From the NCBI GenBank assembly GCA_002384315.1, contig DGBL01000153.1:1-20992 (forward strand): 20,992 nucleotides of DNA, in the 5' to 3' direction. Position 1 is the first letter of the stretch; every line of letters begins with the position of its first letter. Positions 15,197 to 20,992 of the stretch are shown here, in pieces. Origin of the DNA: Micrococcaceae bacterium UBA4005. Its GTDB lineage: Bacteria > Actinomycetota > Actinomycetes > Actinomycetales > Micrococcaceae. Below the pieces are notes generated by a model. The model was not told where the DNA came from. It did no database searches and saw nothing but the letters and a program-made list of their open reading frames with translations. The translations under genes and the position numbers were made by a program.

Positions 15197-16702
15197 CTAC
15201 TGCGAAATTCGTGTGGCGTAATCCATGATTTTTTCCTGCTCGGCCTCATTGCTGGTCAGTTCGCCAGTAATTCGTCCGTTGGCCATCACGATGATCCGGT
15301 GGGAAAGCCGGAGCACTTCCGGCAACTCGGAGGAAATCATGATGATCGACTTCCCGCGCTCGACCAGCTCATTCAGCAGGCGGTAGATCTCTTCCTTGGC
15401 CCCGACATCGATACCGCGGGTTGGCTCGTCAAAGATGAGGATGTCGCAATCCCGCGCCAGCCATTTGGCTATAACCACCTTTTGCTGATTTCCGCCGGAG
15501 AGGTTCTTGGTGGTGGCGAAGATGGAAGGAGTCTTGATCCGGAGGGATTCGACATACTTCCGGGAAGTCCCCTTGCCCGGGCCGGTCTTCATGAATCCGA
15601 GGAAGTTTGCGTACCTGCCCAACGACGAGAGCAGAATATTGGTATTTACATCTCGGTCCAGCAACAGTCCCAACTGCTTGCGGTCCTCCGAGAGGTAACC
15701 GATCCCTTTGGCGACGGCGTGGGCTGGCTGGCTGATCGTGGTTTCGACGCCGTTGACGAAGATTTTCCCGGCCGTAGTGCGGTCGGCGCCGATAATAGCC
15801 CGGGCCAGTTCTGTCCGCCCGGCACCCATCAGCCCCGAAAACCCGAGGATCTCTCCCCGACGCAGCTCAAAGCTGACGTCCCGCAGCAGTTTTTTGGTGC
15901 TCAGGCCCTCGACCCGCAGGACGACGTCGTCAACGTTGTCCGCACGCATAGTCGCCGGGCGCGCGTTCTCGTTGATTTCCCGCCCTACCATCATTTTGAT
16001 GATCTCGTGCTGGGTCACAGCGGTACGTTCGCGCGTTCCAATATATTTGCCATCCCGCAACACGGTAATCCGATCTGCGATGCGGCTGAGCTCCTCCATC
16101 CGATGCGAGATGTAGATAATCCCGATTCCGGATGCCTTAAGTTCGCTGATCAGGCGGAACAACGTGTCCGTTTCCGTCTGGGTGAGGGCAGAGGTCGGTT
16201 CGTCCATAATGACGACCTTCGCGTCAAAGGAGAGCGCCTTCGCAATTTCAACCATTTGCTGCTTGGCTACCGTCAGGTTTTCCACGAGGTCCGTGGGCCT
16301 GAACTCGCTAATGCCCAGCCGAGCCAGCAAGACGGCCGTATCCCGGTTGAGCCTGCGTTCGTCCAAAAAACCAAGCACGCGCGGTTCGCGTCCGATGAAA
16401 ATATTTTGCGCCACCGTGAGGTGGGGCATCAGGTTCATCTCTTGGTGCACGATGATGATGCCCAAATCCTGGGCGTGGCGTGGACCGGTAATTTCCACCG
16501 GTTCACCCTCGAGATAGATAGTGCCGGCGTCCTTGACATAGATTCCCGACAGGATTTTCATAAGCGAAGATTTTCCGGCGCCGTTTTCGCCAACCAGCGC
16601 TAGCACTTCACCCCTGCTGACATCAAAGTGCACGTCATCGAGCGCTTTCACCCCGGGAAAGCTCTTGCTCACCCCTTCGACCTTGAGCAACGGTGCGTTC
16701 AC
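15197..16702 (-). CDS. Sugar ABC transporter ATPase, two nucleotide-binding domains (RbsA-like)
   Basis: A 501-residue ATPase carrying two fused ABC domains, the normal size for RbsA/MglA. GTG at 16702 is chosen as start because AGGAG (complement of 16708-16712) lies five bases upstream and the protein then opens with the usual LLKVEGVSKSFPGVKAL. Domain 1 has Walker A GENGAGKSS (38-46), a degenerate signature LTVAKQQ (143-149) and Walker B VVIMDEPTSA (163-172). Domain 2 has a degenerate Walker A GLMGAGRTE (290-298), a canonical LSGGNQQ (401-407) and ILIFDEPTRG (421-430). This asymmetry is normal for the family. It is first in the importer operon, and its upstream region faces the ribokinase gene. 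Confidence 0.95.
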   Translation of the reverse strand: MNAPLLKVEGVSKSFPGVKALDDVHFDVSRGEVLALVGENGAGKSSLMKILSGIYVKDAGTIYLEGEPVEITGPRHAQDLGIIIVHQEMNLMPHLTVAQNIFIGREPRVLGFLDERRLNRDTAVLLARLGISEFRPTDLVENLTVAKQQMVEIAKALSFDAKVVIMDEPTSALTQTETDTLFRLISELKASGIGIIYISHRMEELSRIADRITVLRDGKYIGTRERTAVTQHEIIKMMVGREINENARPATMRADNVDDVVLRVEGLSTKKLLRDVSFELRRGEILGFSGLMGAGRTELARAIIGADRTTAGKIFVNGVETTISQPAHAVAKGIGYLSEDRKQLGLLLDRDVNTNILLSSLGRYANFLGFMKTGPGKGTSRKYVESLRIKTPSIFATTKNLSGGNQQKVVIAKWLARDCDILIFDEPTRGIDVGAKEEIYRLLNELVERGKSIIMISSELPEVLRLSHRIIVMANGRITGELTSNEAEQEKIMDYATRISQ

Positions 16703-16842
16703 GGGATCTCCTACTTCGTCGAAGGGCAGTTCAGCCCAATCGGGCTTGTTACAAACGTGAGTAAAACACACACCCCGTACCTGCATGTATCTTTCTACGT
16801 TTCATTACTAGAGTAAGGGCTAATATGACCTTAAACACACCG

Positions 16843-16857
16843 TTTGGTCTGATGTTT
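16843..16857 (-). promoter_or_regulatory. Operator-like element, importer side
   Basis: Read on the minus strand this is AAACATCAGACCAAA. It agrees with the element at 17021-17035 in 12 of 15 positions, including an unbroken ten-base core ACATCAGACC. The part TGGTCTGA resembles the TGGT half-site common in FadR-type operators. Position upstream of the ATPase gene fits control of the importer operon. Confidence 0.5.
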
Positions 16858-16887
16858 GCAAAACGTTACGAGGAGTCCCCATAAACT

Positions 16888-17022
16888 ATGGCTTTGATTC
16901 ACCCACCGGGATTCGCGCCACCGGAAGGACTCCCTGCCGCGGCGTCCAAAGCCCTAGATGACCGAACTGGCATCAGCCATCATCCAACCTCGTTCAGCTC
17001 CATCAAAATGAAAATGCAATAG
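16888..17022 (+). CDS. Possible 44-residue small protein of unknown function
   Basis: ATG at 16888 opens a 44-codon frame ending in TAG (17020-17022). AGGAG at 16871-16875 is twelve bases upstream, longer than ideal. The predicted peptide begins MALIHPPGFAPPEGLPAAAS and ends in a Met/Lys-rich tail; I recognise no family, signal peptide or membrane segment. It overlaps the downstream operator element by two bases. It could be a leader peptide, a remnant of a lost gene, or chance. Confidence 0.2.
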   Translation: MALIHPPGFAPPEGLPAAASKALDDRTGISHHPTSFSSIKMKMQ

Positions 17023-17035
17023 ACATCAGACCTAT
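17021..17035 (+). promoter_or_regulatory. Operator-like element, ribokinase side
   Basis: AGACATCAGACCTAT shares its left seven bases exactly with the fuc palindrome (AGACATC) and its core ACATCAGACC exactly with the complement of 16846-16855. It lies 27 bases before the ribokinase ATG and overlaps a possible TATATC -10 box, so a bound protein would interfere with initiation. Confidence 0.5.
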
Positions 17036-17062
17036 ATCATCCGTAGCTACGTCAAGGAACCC

Positions 17063-18025
17063 ATGACTACTCGCCCGCCCGAGACTCCGCGCAACGGAGT
17101 TGTCATTGTCGGAAGCATCACCGCCGATGTCACTACTTTTTCCCAGCGGCTGCCCCGGCGTGGTGAGACCATCCTGGGCGAACAGTTCAGTCTGCTTCTG
17201 GGCGGAAAGGGCGCAAACCAGGCAGTTGCGAGCGCCTTGGCCGGAACGGCGTCGTTCATGGTCGGCTGCGTCGGTAATGATCTTTTCAGAGACCTCGTAC
17301 AGGGTGGGTTACGTGACCACGGGGTCGACCTCTCTGCGCTGCGCGTTGTCGACGCTCCGACGGGAATCGCGCACATCCGCGTGGACGCTTCGGGTGAAAA
17401 CGACATCGTCATGGTGCCACTGGCAAACAACGAGTTGGGGATCGAACAGATCGATCAGGCCATGTCGGATCTCGCTCCCCGCGCCTCAGTGCTGTTGACC
17501 CAGTTGGAAATACCCCGGGACAAGGCGATATACGCTATGCGTGCCGGGCGTTCCGCCGGGCTGACGGTAATCCTCGACCCTGCTCCAGCGGCAGATCTTC
17601 CCGAAGATGCCTGGAAGTACGTTGACTATGTAACGCCCAACGAAACCGAGGCAAGCCTGATCACCGGCCTCGAGGTGGCCGACCCGGAATCGGCGGTGGC
17701 AGCTGGCCAGTGGTTCCTCGCCAGAGGTGTCGGGAACGCGGTCATCACTATGGCCGCCGGTGGCGCGATGCTCGTCACCGGCGACCGTGTGGTTCACTTT
17801 CCGGCCCACCAGGTCGATGCTGTGGACACCACCGCCGCCGGGGATGCCTTTTCTGGCTATCTGGGCGCCTCGCTCGCCGCGGGGATGTCCATCGACGACG
17901 CCATCGCCCGGGCCATGGCCGCCGGTGCGCTCGCGGTGACCCGCCATGGGGCCTCTCCCAGCTTGCCCAGCGCCCAGGACGTTGAGGAGTTCCTCCGCGA
18001 AAACCACCAAAGGACATCGTCATGA
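17063..18025 (+). CDS. rbsK: Ribokinase-like PfkB-family sugar kinase
   Basis: A 320-residue PfkB kinase. LLGGKGANQAVASA (45-58) is the first PfkB signature and contacts the sugar. LDPAPA (171-176) and VTPNETEASLITG (190-202) are typical of RbsK. VDTTAAGDAFSGYL (254-267) is the second signature with catalytic Asp261. AAGGA at 17054-17058 is four bases upstream of the ATG. The stop overlaps the next start (ATGA), so it is translated together with the RbsD gene. RbsK/RbsD pairing supports ribose 5-phosphorylation, but kinases of this group also act on other pentoses, 2-deoxyribose and related sugars, and the neighbouring aldolase leaves substrate open. Confidence 0.9.
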   Translation: MTTRPPETPRNGVVIVGSITADVTTFSQRLPRRGETILGEQFSLLLGGKGANQAVASALAGTASFMVGCVGNDLFRDLVQGGLRDHGVDLSALRVVDAPTGIAHIRVDASGENDIVMVPLANNELGIEQIDQAMSDLAPRASVLLTQLEIPRDKAIYAMRAGRSAGLTVILDPAPAADLPEDAWKYVDYVTPNETEASLITGLEVADPESAVAAGQWFLARGVGNAVITMAAGGAMLVTGDRVVHFPAHQVDAVDTTAAGDAFSGYLGASLAAGMSIDDAIARAMAAGALAVTRHGASPSLPSAQDVEEFLRENHQRTSS

Positions 18026-18429
18026 GAAAAACCACCGGAATCCTCCACCCACAGCTCTCCCGAATTGTTTCGGAGCTGGGCCACACCGACCTCCTGGTCG
18101 TGACCGACGCAGGTTTACCGATCCCTCAGTGCGTCGAACGCGTGGATCTGGCCTATCGCCCCGCTGAACCCACATTTCTGGGGGTGCTCGACGCTGTCCT
18201 TGCCGACGTCGTCATCGAGGGAGCGATCCTCGCCACAGAAATCCGAGACCACAGCCCAGCCTTGCTGCAGGAGATCCTCGCCCGGCTCGAACGTGCAGGG
18301 GTCACTCCGCAGTTCGTTCCCCACGCCGAGTTCAAGGCCACCACCCGCGACGCGCGCGCGGCGGTTCGCTCTGGTGAATTCACTCCCTACGCCAATATCA
18401 TCCTCCAGGCGGGAGTCGCATACAAATGA
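18022..18429 (+). CDS. rbsD: RbsD/FucU-family sugar pyranase/mutarotase
   Basis: This 135-residue protein interconverts sugar ring forms, supplying the furanose or anomer used by the kinase. GHTDLLVVTDAGLPIP (20-35) contains His21 and Asp29, matching the catalytic segment of RbsD. VPHAEFKATTRDARAAVRSGE (99-119) and FTPYANIILQAGV (120-132) are the conserved C-terminal ligand-binding part. Both ends overlap neighbours by ATGA (18022-18025 and 18426-18429). RbsD and FucU belong to one family, so D-ribose versus L-fucose specificity cannot be settled by eye; the ribokinase next to it favours ribose. Confidence 0.92.
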   Translation: MRKTTGILHPQLSRIVSELGHTDLLVVTDAGLPIPQCVERVDLAYRPAEPTFLGVLDAVLADVVIEGAILATEIRDHSPALLQEILARLERAGVTPQFVPHAEFKATTRDARAAVRSGEFTPYANIILQAGVAYK

Positions 18430-19085
18430 AGTTCTATCTCGATAGTGCGGACCGTAGTGCAGCGGAAAGCCTGCTGCACACGGGCCTATTCGCTGGCCTG
18501 ACCACGAATCCCACTCTGCTCGCCCAAGCAGGAGTGGGCCAACAGGAAATCCCGGCGCTCGTCGGCTGGGCCACCGACGCTGGTGCGCAACGGATCTTCA
18601 TCCAGGCGTGGGGCAGCACATCGGCTGAGCTGCTCGACACCGGCCAGTGGATCCGCTCGCTCGGAGACCATGTGGTGGTGAAGGTGCCCGCCACGGAGGC
18701 AGGAACGGTCGCCACCCGCGCGCTGGCCGATGACGGCGTTCCAGTGCTGGTGACAGCGGTCTATTCGCGGGTGCAGGTACTGCCAGCTCTTGCCGCCGGA
18801 GCTCATTTCATTGCGCCGTATCTGGGCCGGATGAACGACGCGGGGCGGGACGGCCGCGCGGAAACAGTTGCAATCCAAGAGTGCATCACTGCAGCGGGGT
18901 CGACGCTGAAGGTCCTGGTCGCCAGCCTGCGCGAACCACAGCAGGCCTCGGATCTGGCAAGGGCCGGGGTATCCGAGTTCACACTCAACGCGGCCGCCTG
19001 GCAAAAGTTTTTCATCGATCCGCTCACCAAAGCCGCCGTCGAGCAGTTTGATGCTGATATAGCGGCTATGGCACCGAGGGAGTAG
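18426..19085 (+). CDS. Fructose-6-phosphate aldolase-like (FSA/TalC subgroup) Schiff-base aldolase
   Basis: At 219 residues this protein matches the short FSA/TalC branch of the transaldolase family rather than full transaldolases of over 300 residues. MKFYLDSADRSAAESLL, then GLTTNPTLLAQ and VVVKVPATEAG (83-93, Schiff-base Lys86) follow FSA closely. Gln60 (IFIQAWG) and Tyr132 (IAPYLGRM) correspond to Gln59 and Tyr131 of E. coli FSA. In transaldolases these positions are usually Glu and Phe, and they are known to separate aldolase from transaldolase activity. A true aldolase splitting or joining dihydroxyacetone-type units is therefore inferred; the substrate is unknown. It is coupled to rbsD by ATGA and overlaps the convergent regulator gene by 20 bases. 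Confidence 0.88.
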   Translation: MKFYLDSADRSAAESLLHTGLFAGLTTNPTLLAQAGVGQQEIPALVGWATDAGAQRIFIQAWGSTSAELLDTGQWIRSLGDHVVVKVPATEAGTVATRALADDGVPVLVTAVYSRVQVLPALAAGAHFIAPYLGRMNDAGRDGRAETVAIQECITAAGSTLKVLVASLREPQQASDLARAGVSEFTLNAAAWQKFFIDPLTKAAVEQFDADIAAMAPRE

Positions 19086-19782
19086 CCGCGTCCTCTCCCT
19101 CGGCTTTATCCAGCAGCAGCGCCGCGCGTAGCCACTGCTCCACCCCGCTGATGTGCACCATCGTCGCAGCCCGCGCCAACTCTGCGTCGCCACTCTGCAG
19201 TGCCGCTGCGATGGCCCGGTGTTCGGCGAGCGTCCGCTCAACGGCGTTTTGCTGGGTTAGCGCGCGCCAGATACGTGCACGCACGGTACGGCCATTCAGT
19301 CCCGAGAGCAGACCCGCCAGATAGGCGTTACCCGCGGCTTCAGCAATGATGCCGTGGAACCGCAAATCGTGTTCGAGGAGGTCCTCTACCGACGTCGGGT
19401 CAACCTCGTCAATCTCGGTTCCCAGGCTGGCCACCTGCTCCGTGGTGATGCGGCCAGCAGCGATGAAGGCGGCCGAGGATTCCAGAATCCGGCGCACCTC
19501 CAGTAACTCGATGACCGAACTGTCCGCATGCAACTCCACCATAAAAGCGACGGAATCATGCAATAGCTGGGGCTCGAGGCTTGTGACATAGGTTCCATCA
19601 CCCCGGCGCACATCGAGCACCCGGATGAGCTCGAGTGCCTTCACGGCTTCGCGTAGCGAACTGCGCGAGAGGCCCAACTGCTCGCTGAGCTCCTTTTCCG
19701 GCGGCAATCTGTCGCCGGGAGACAACTCTCCGCCCAGGATCATGTCCTTGATCTTCGTGATCGCATCGTCAGTGAGTGCCAT
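19066..19782 (-). CDS. FadR-type GntR transcriptional regulator (FCD domain)
   Basis: A 238-residue regulator. The N-terminal winged helix contains LSPGDRLPPEKELSEQLGLS (20-39) and RSSLREAVKALELIRVLDVR, the standard GntR DNA-binding pattern. The helical FCD domain has the metal-site set Asp139 and His143 (DLRFHGIIAEAAGN), His188 (EHRAIAAAL) and His210, which in this family positions a carboxylate ligand. Such proteins often respond to sugar acids or other organic acids, so fuconate, a keto-deoxy acid or lactate are plausible effectors. AGGA precedes the ATG by about nine bases. It faces the ribokinase operon and is the only regulator in the sugar region, so it is the best candidate for the shared operator-like elements. 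No close copy of the element was seen before its own gene. Confidence 0.93.
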   Translation of the reverse strand: MALTDDAITKIKDMILGGELSPGDRLPPEKELSEQLGLSRSSLREAVKALELIRVLDVRRGDGTYVTSLEPQLLHDSVAFMVELHADSSVIELLEVRRILESSAAFIAAGRITTEQVASLGTEIDEVDPTSVEDLLEHDLRFHGIIAEAAGNAYLAGLLSGLNGRTVRARIWRALTQQNAVERTLAEHRAIAAALQSGDAELARAATMVHISGVEQWLRAALLLDKAEGEDAATPSVP

Positions 19783-19851
19783 TGTTCGATCCTAGTCGGC
19801 ACGCCGGATTTGCATTGGCTTCGATTCTTTGTCTAGCGTGGTCAACGCACG

Positions 19852-19864
19852 GGATTAGTAATCC
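19852..19864. promoter_or_regulatory. Palindrome upstream of exported-protein gene
   Basis: GGATTA-G-TAATCC is a perfect 6-1-6 dyad, 27 bases before the start codon at 19892 and in the gap shared with the divergent regulator gene. It does not resemble the TCTGATGT elements. It may be an operator for an unknown regulator or a 5' leader structure. Confidence 0.45.
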
Positions 19865-19891
19865 TACTTATCAATTCGAAGGAGTATGACT

Positions 19892-20290
19892 ATGAACGTC
19901 AAGAAGACTTTTGCTGTATCCGCAATGACCGGTGCGCTTGTGTTCGGTGGAGCGGGCATGGCCCAGGCTTCTCCGCTCGATTCCGTCACGGATGTCACGG
20001 ATGTCGTCGCAGGGAACTCGCTGCTTGGTGGAGCCAACAACAGCTCCGGCGCCATCGGCGGTCTGGTGGCCGCAGCCGTCAGCCTCGACCGCACTGTGGA
20101 CATCGAGCAGATCCAGCTGGTGAATGTCGAAGGCGATGTCCTCAGTGACATCGACGTGGACGTCACCAACAACAACATCCTCAACGGTCTCACCGTTCAG
20201 GCCCTGAATGAGAACGACATCGACATTCAGGATGTCGTGGACGTGAACGTCGTAGACAACGTGCTGGTTGTTGTCGTGGACGCTCTCTAA
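19892..20290 (+). CDS. Small exported acidic protein of unknown function
   Basis: A 132-residue protein. ATG at 19892 is preferred because AAGGAG (19879-19884) is seven bases away; the ATG at 19886 is only one base from it. A clear Sec signal (MNVKKTFAVSAMTGALVFGG) ends with a probable cleavage site after AQA near residue 27. The mature part has about 18 Asp/Glu and a single Arg, with no cysteine. It is rich in Val, Ile, Asp and Asn in an alternating pattern (SDIDVDVTNNNIL, then NDIDIQDVVDVNVV), suggesting extended beta strands with one charged face. I recognise no family. Possible roles are cell-surface or cation-binding. It lies divergent from the FadR-type gene and is followed by a hairpin. 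Confidence 0.8.
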   Translation: MNVKKTFAVSAMTGALVFGGAGMAQASPLDSVTDVTDVVAGNSLLGGANNSSGAIGGLVAAAVSLDRTVDIEQIQLVNVEGDVLSDIDVDVTNNNILNGLTVQALNENDIDIQDVVDVNVVDNVLVVVVDAL

Positions 20291-20303
20291 GCACCCCCTA
20301 GCA

Positions 20304-20335
20304 GGCAGGGCCGTCCGCATCAGGGTGGTCCTGCC
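20304..20335 (+). terminator. Hairpin after exported-protein gene, possible terminator
   Basis: GGCAGGGCC (20304-20312) pairs with GGTCCTGCC (20327-20335) to form a nine-base stem with one G-U pair and a 14-base loop. It begins 13 bases after the stop codon. There is no T tract, so it would be an atypical terminator or an mRNA-stabilising structure. Confidence 0.5.
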
Positions 20336-20351
20336 GCGCGTTAAGGGCTCC

Positions 20352-20357
20352 TAGACT
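20352..20357 (+). promoter_or_regulatory. -10 box of an apparently leaderless ABC-F gene
   Basis: TAGACT fits the actinobacterial TANNNT -10 and is separated from the ATG at 20364 by six bases, so the transcript would begin at or next to the start codon. No ribosome binding site is present. Leaderless starts of this geometry are common in actinobacteria. Confidence 0.5.
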
Positions 20358-20363
20358 GGATCA

Positions 20364-20992
20364 ATGACAGCAACACTGGTGGCCAAGGCCCTCTCCGGCG
20401 GACACGCTCACCGAACCCTCTTCTCCCAGCTCGATCTGACGGTCGCCCCCGGCGATGTCGTCGGGGTCGTAGGCGCCAACGGCGCTGGAAAATCAACCCT
20501 GCTCCGGCTGCTTGCCGGGGTGGACGAGCCGCTGGCCGGATCAGTACTCTCCACTCCGAAGGAGGCCTTCATCGGCTGGCTTCCGCAGGAGCATGAGCGG
20601 GTTTCCGGCGAAACGGTCGCCGACTATGTGGGCCGGCGGACCGGCGCGATCACCGCCACAGCGCAGATGGAAGCTGCGGCCGCGCAGCTCGGCGCTGGCC
20701 AACGCGGCGCCGAGGAGCGCTATGCCGAAGCGTTGGAACACTGGCTCTCCTGCGGTGCGGCGGATGTGGAGGACCGGATGCCAGCCACACTGGCCGACGT
20801 CGCTCCCGGCATTTCACCGGAGGCCCCGATAGCAGGCCTGTCCGGAGGCCAGCTGGCGCGCGTGGCCCTCGCCGCGTTGCTCCTGAGCCGTTTCGATATT
20901 GTCCTGCTGGACGAACCCACCAACGATCTTGACCTGGACGGACTGGCGCGACTGGAGGACTTTGTCCGGAACCTGCGCGGCGGCGTCGTCCT
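20364..20992 (+). CDS. ABC-F family ATPase, 5' part only
   Basis: The frame is open from ATG 20364 to the window end, giving 209 residues of the first ABC domain. Walker A is GANGAGKST (37-45), the signature LSGGQ is at 159-163, and Walker B runs into IVLLDEPTNDLDLD (179-192). There are no membrane segments, and the DEPTNDLDL wording is typical of ABC-F proteins, which act on the ribosome (translation factors or antibiotic-protection proteins). A second ABC domain is expected beyond the window. Which ABC-F subfamily it belongs to (housekeeping or resistance) cannot be decided from this half. The start is supported by the -10 box six bases upstream. Confidence 0.88.
   Translation, partial: MTATLVAKALSGGHAHRTLFSQLDLTVAPGDVVGVVGANGAGKSTLLRLLAGVDEPLAGSVLSTPKEAFIGWLPQEHERVSGETVADYVGRRTGAITATAQMEAAAAQLGAGQRGAEERYAEALEHWLSCGAADVEDRMPATLADVAPGISPEAPIAGLSGGQLARVALAALLLSRFDIVLLDEPTNDLDLDGLARLEDFVRNLRGGVV

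Larger units (their letters stand above)
16703..17062. other. Divergent control region between importer and ribokinase operons
   Basis: This 360-base gap is visibly richer in A/T than its flanks. It holds two related operator-like elements in opposite orientation (16843-16857 and 17021-17035), a TTTGCAAA dyad (16855-16862) and a small open frame (16888-17022). On the importer side there are two short dyads: AGCCC-AATC-GGGCT at 16733-16746 and CTTCG-T-CGAAG at 16714-16724. These lie in the probable ATPase mRNA leader. No convincing -35/-10 pair was found for the minus direction. TATATC (17033-17038) is a weak -10 candidate for ribokinase. Confidence 0.6.

Noticed and set aside
15089..16603. 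A long open frame (504 codons) on the plus strand opposite the ABC ATPase and permease.
   Set aside because: The minus strand carries all ABC motifs in perfect order, and the plus frame has no recognisable domain. It is a by-product of high GC content.
19829..19858. TTGTCT followed after 18 bases by GATTAG, considered as the promoter of the exported-protein gene.
   Set aside because: The -10 matches only three of six positions and overlaps the palindrome; not strong enough to list as a promoter.

Overview
The window comes from a high-GC actinobacterium, most likely a member of the Micrococcales close to Arthrobacter. The evidence is strong G/C bias at third codon positions, frequent GTG starts, short ATGA/GTGA overlaps between consecutive genes, an apparently leaderless gene, and sugar genes of an Arthrobacter-like kind. 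This placement is from general resemblance, not from a marker gene.

Region 1 (1-3881, plus strand) opens with a decayed MocR-type aminotransferase-like regulator. A compact metal-stress unit follows: an MFS efflux protein, an ArsR/SmtB repressor with an intact alpha-5 metal site (D-x-H-x10-H-x2-H), a DUF305 lipoprotein, and an F510_1955-type beta-propeller lipoprotein.

Region 2 (3865-12448) is an L-fucose catabolic cluster built as two divergent operons around a shared control region at 8767-8938. The plus-strand operon encodes L-fuconate dehydratase, a RhaM-type mutarotase, an aldo/keto reductase (probable L-fucose dehydrogenase) and an amidohydrolase (L-fuconolactonase). The minus-strand operon encodes a fumarylacetoacetate-hydrolase-family enzyme, an SDR dehydrogenase, a fucose-isomerase-family protein and an FGGY kinase. 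Together these give a complete non-phosphorylating route (sugar to lactone to fuconate to 2-keto-3-deoxyfuconate to 2,4-diketo-3-deoxyfuconate to pyruvate plus lactate). The first two steps of the classical phosphorylating route are also present, but no class II fuculose-phosphate aldolase is.

Region 3 (12501-12992) is a lone YbaK-family gene on the minus strand. Region 4 (13106-19782) holds a ribose-type ABC importer (ATPase, permease, lipoprotein, minus strand). Divergent from it is a tightly coupled ribokinase / RbsD / fructose-6-phosphate-aldolase-like operon. A FadR-type GntR regulator follows in the convergent direction. Related palindromic elements sharing the core TCTGATGT occur in both the fuc control region and the importer/ribokinase control region, and nowhere else that I noticed. 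This suggests that one regulator, plausibly the local FadR protein, links the two clusters.

Region 5 (19852-20992) holds a small, very acidic exported protein behind a palindrome, a hairpin, and the 5' part of an ABC-F ATPase with an apparently leaderless promoter. The ABC-F gene runs off the window. No tRNA, rRNA, CRISPR array or insertion sequence was seen.
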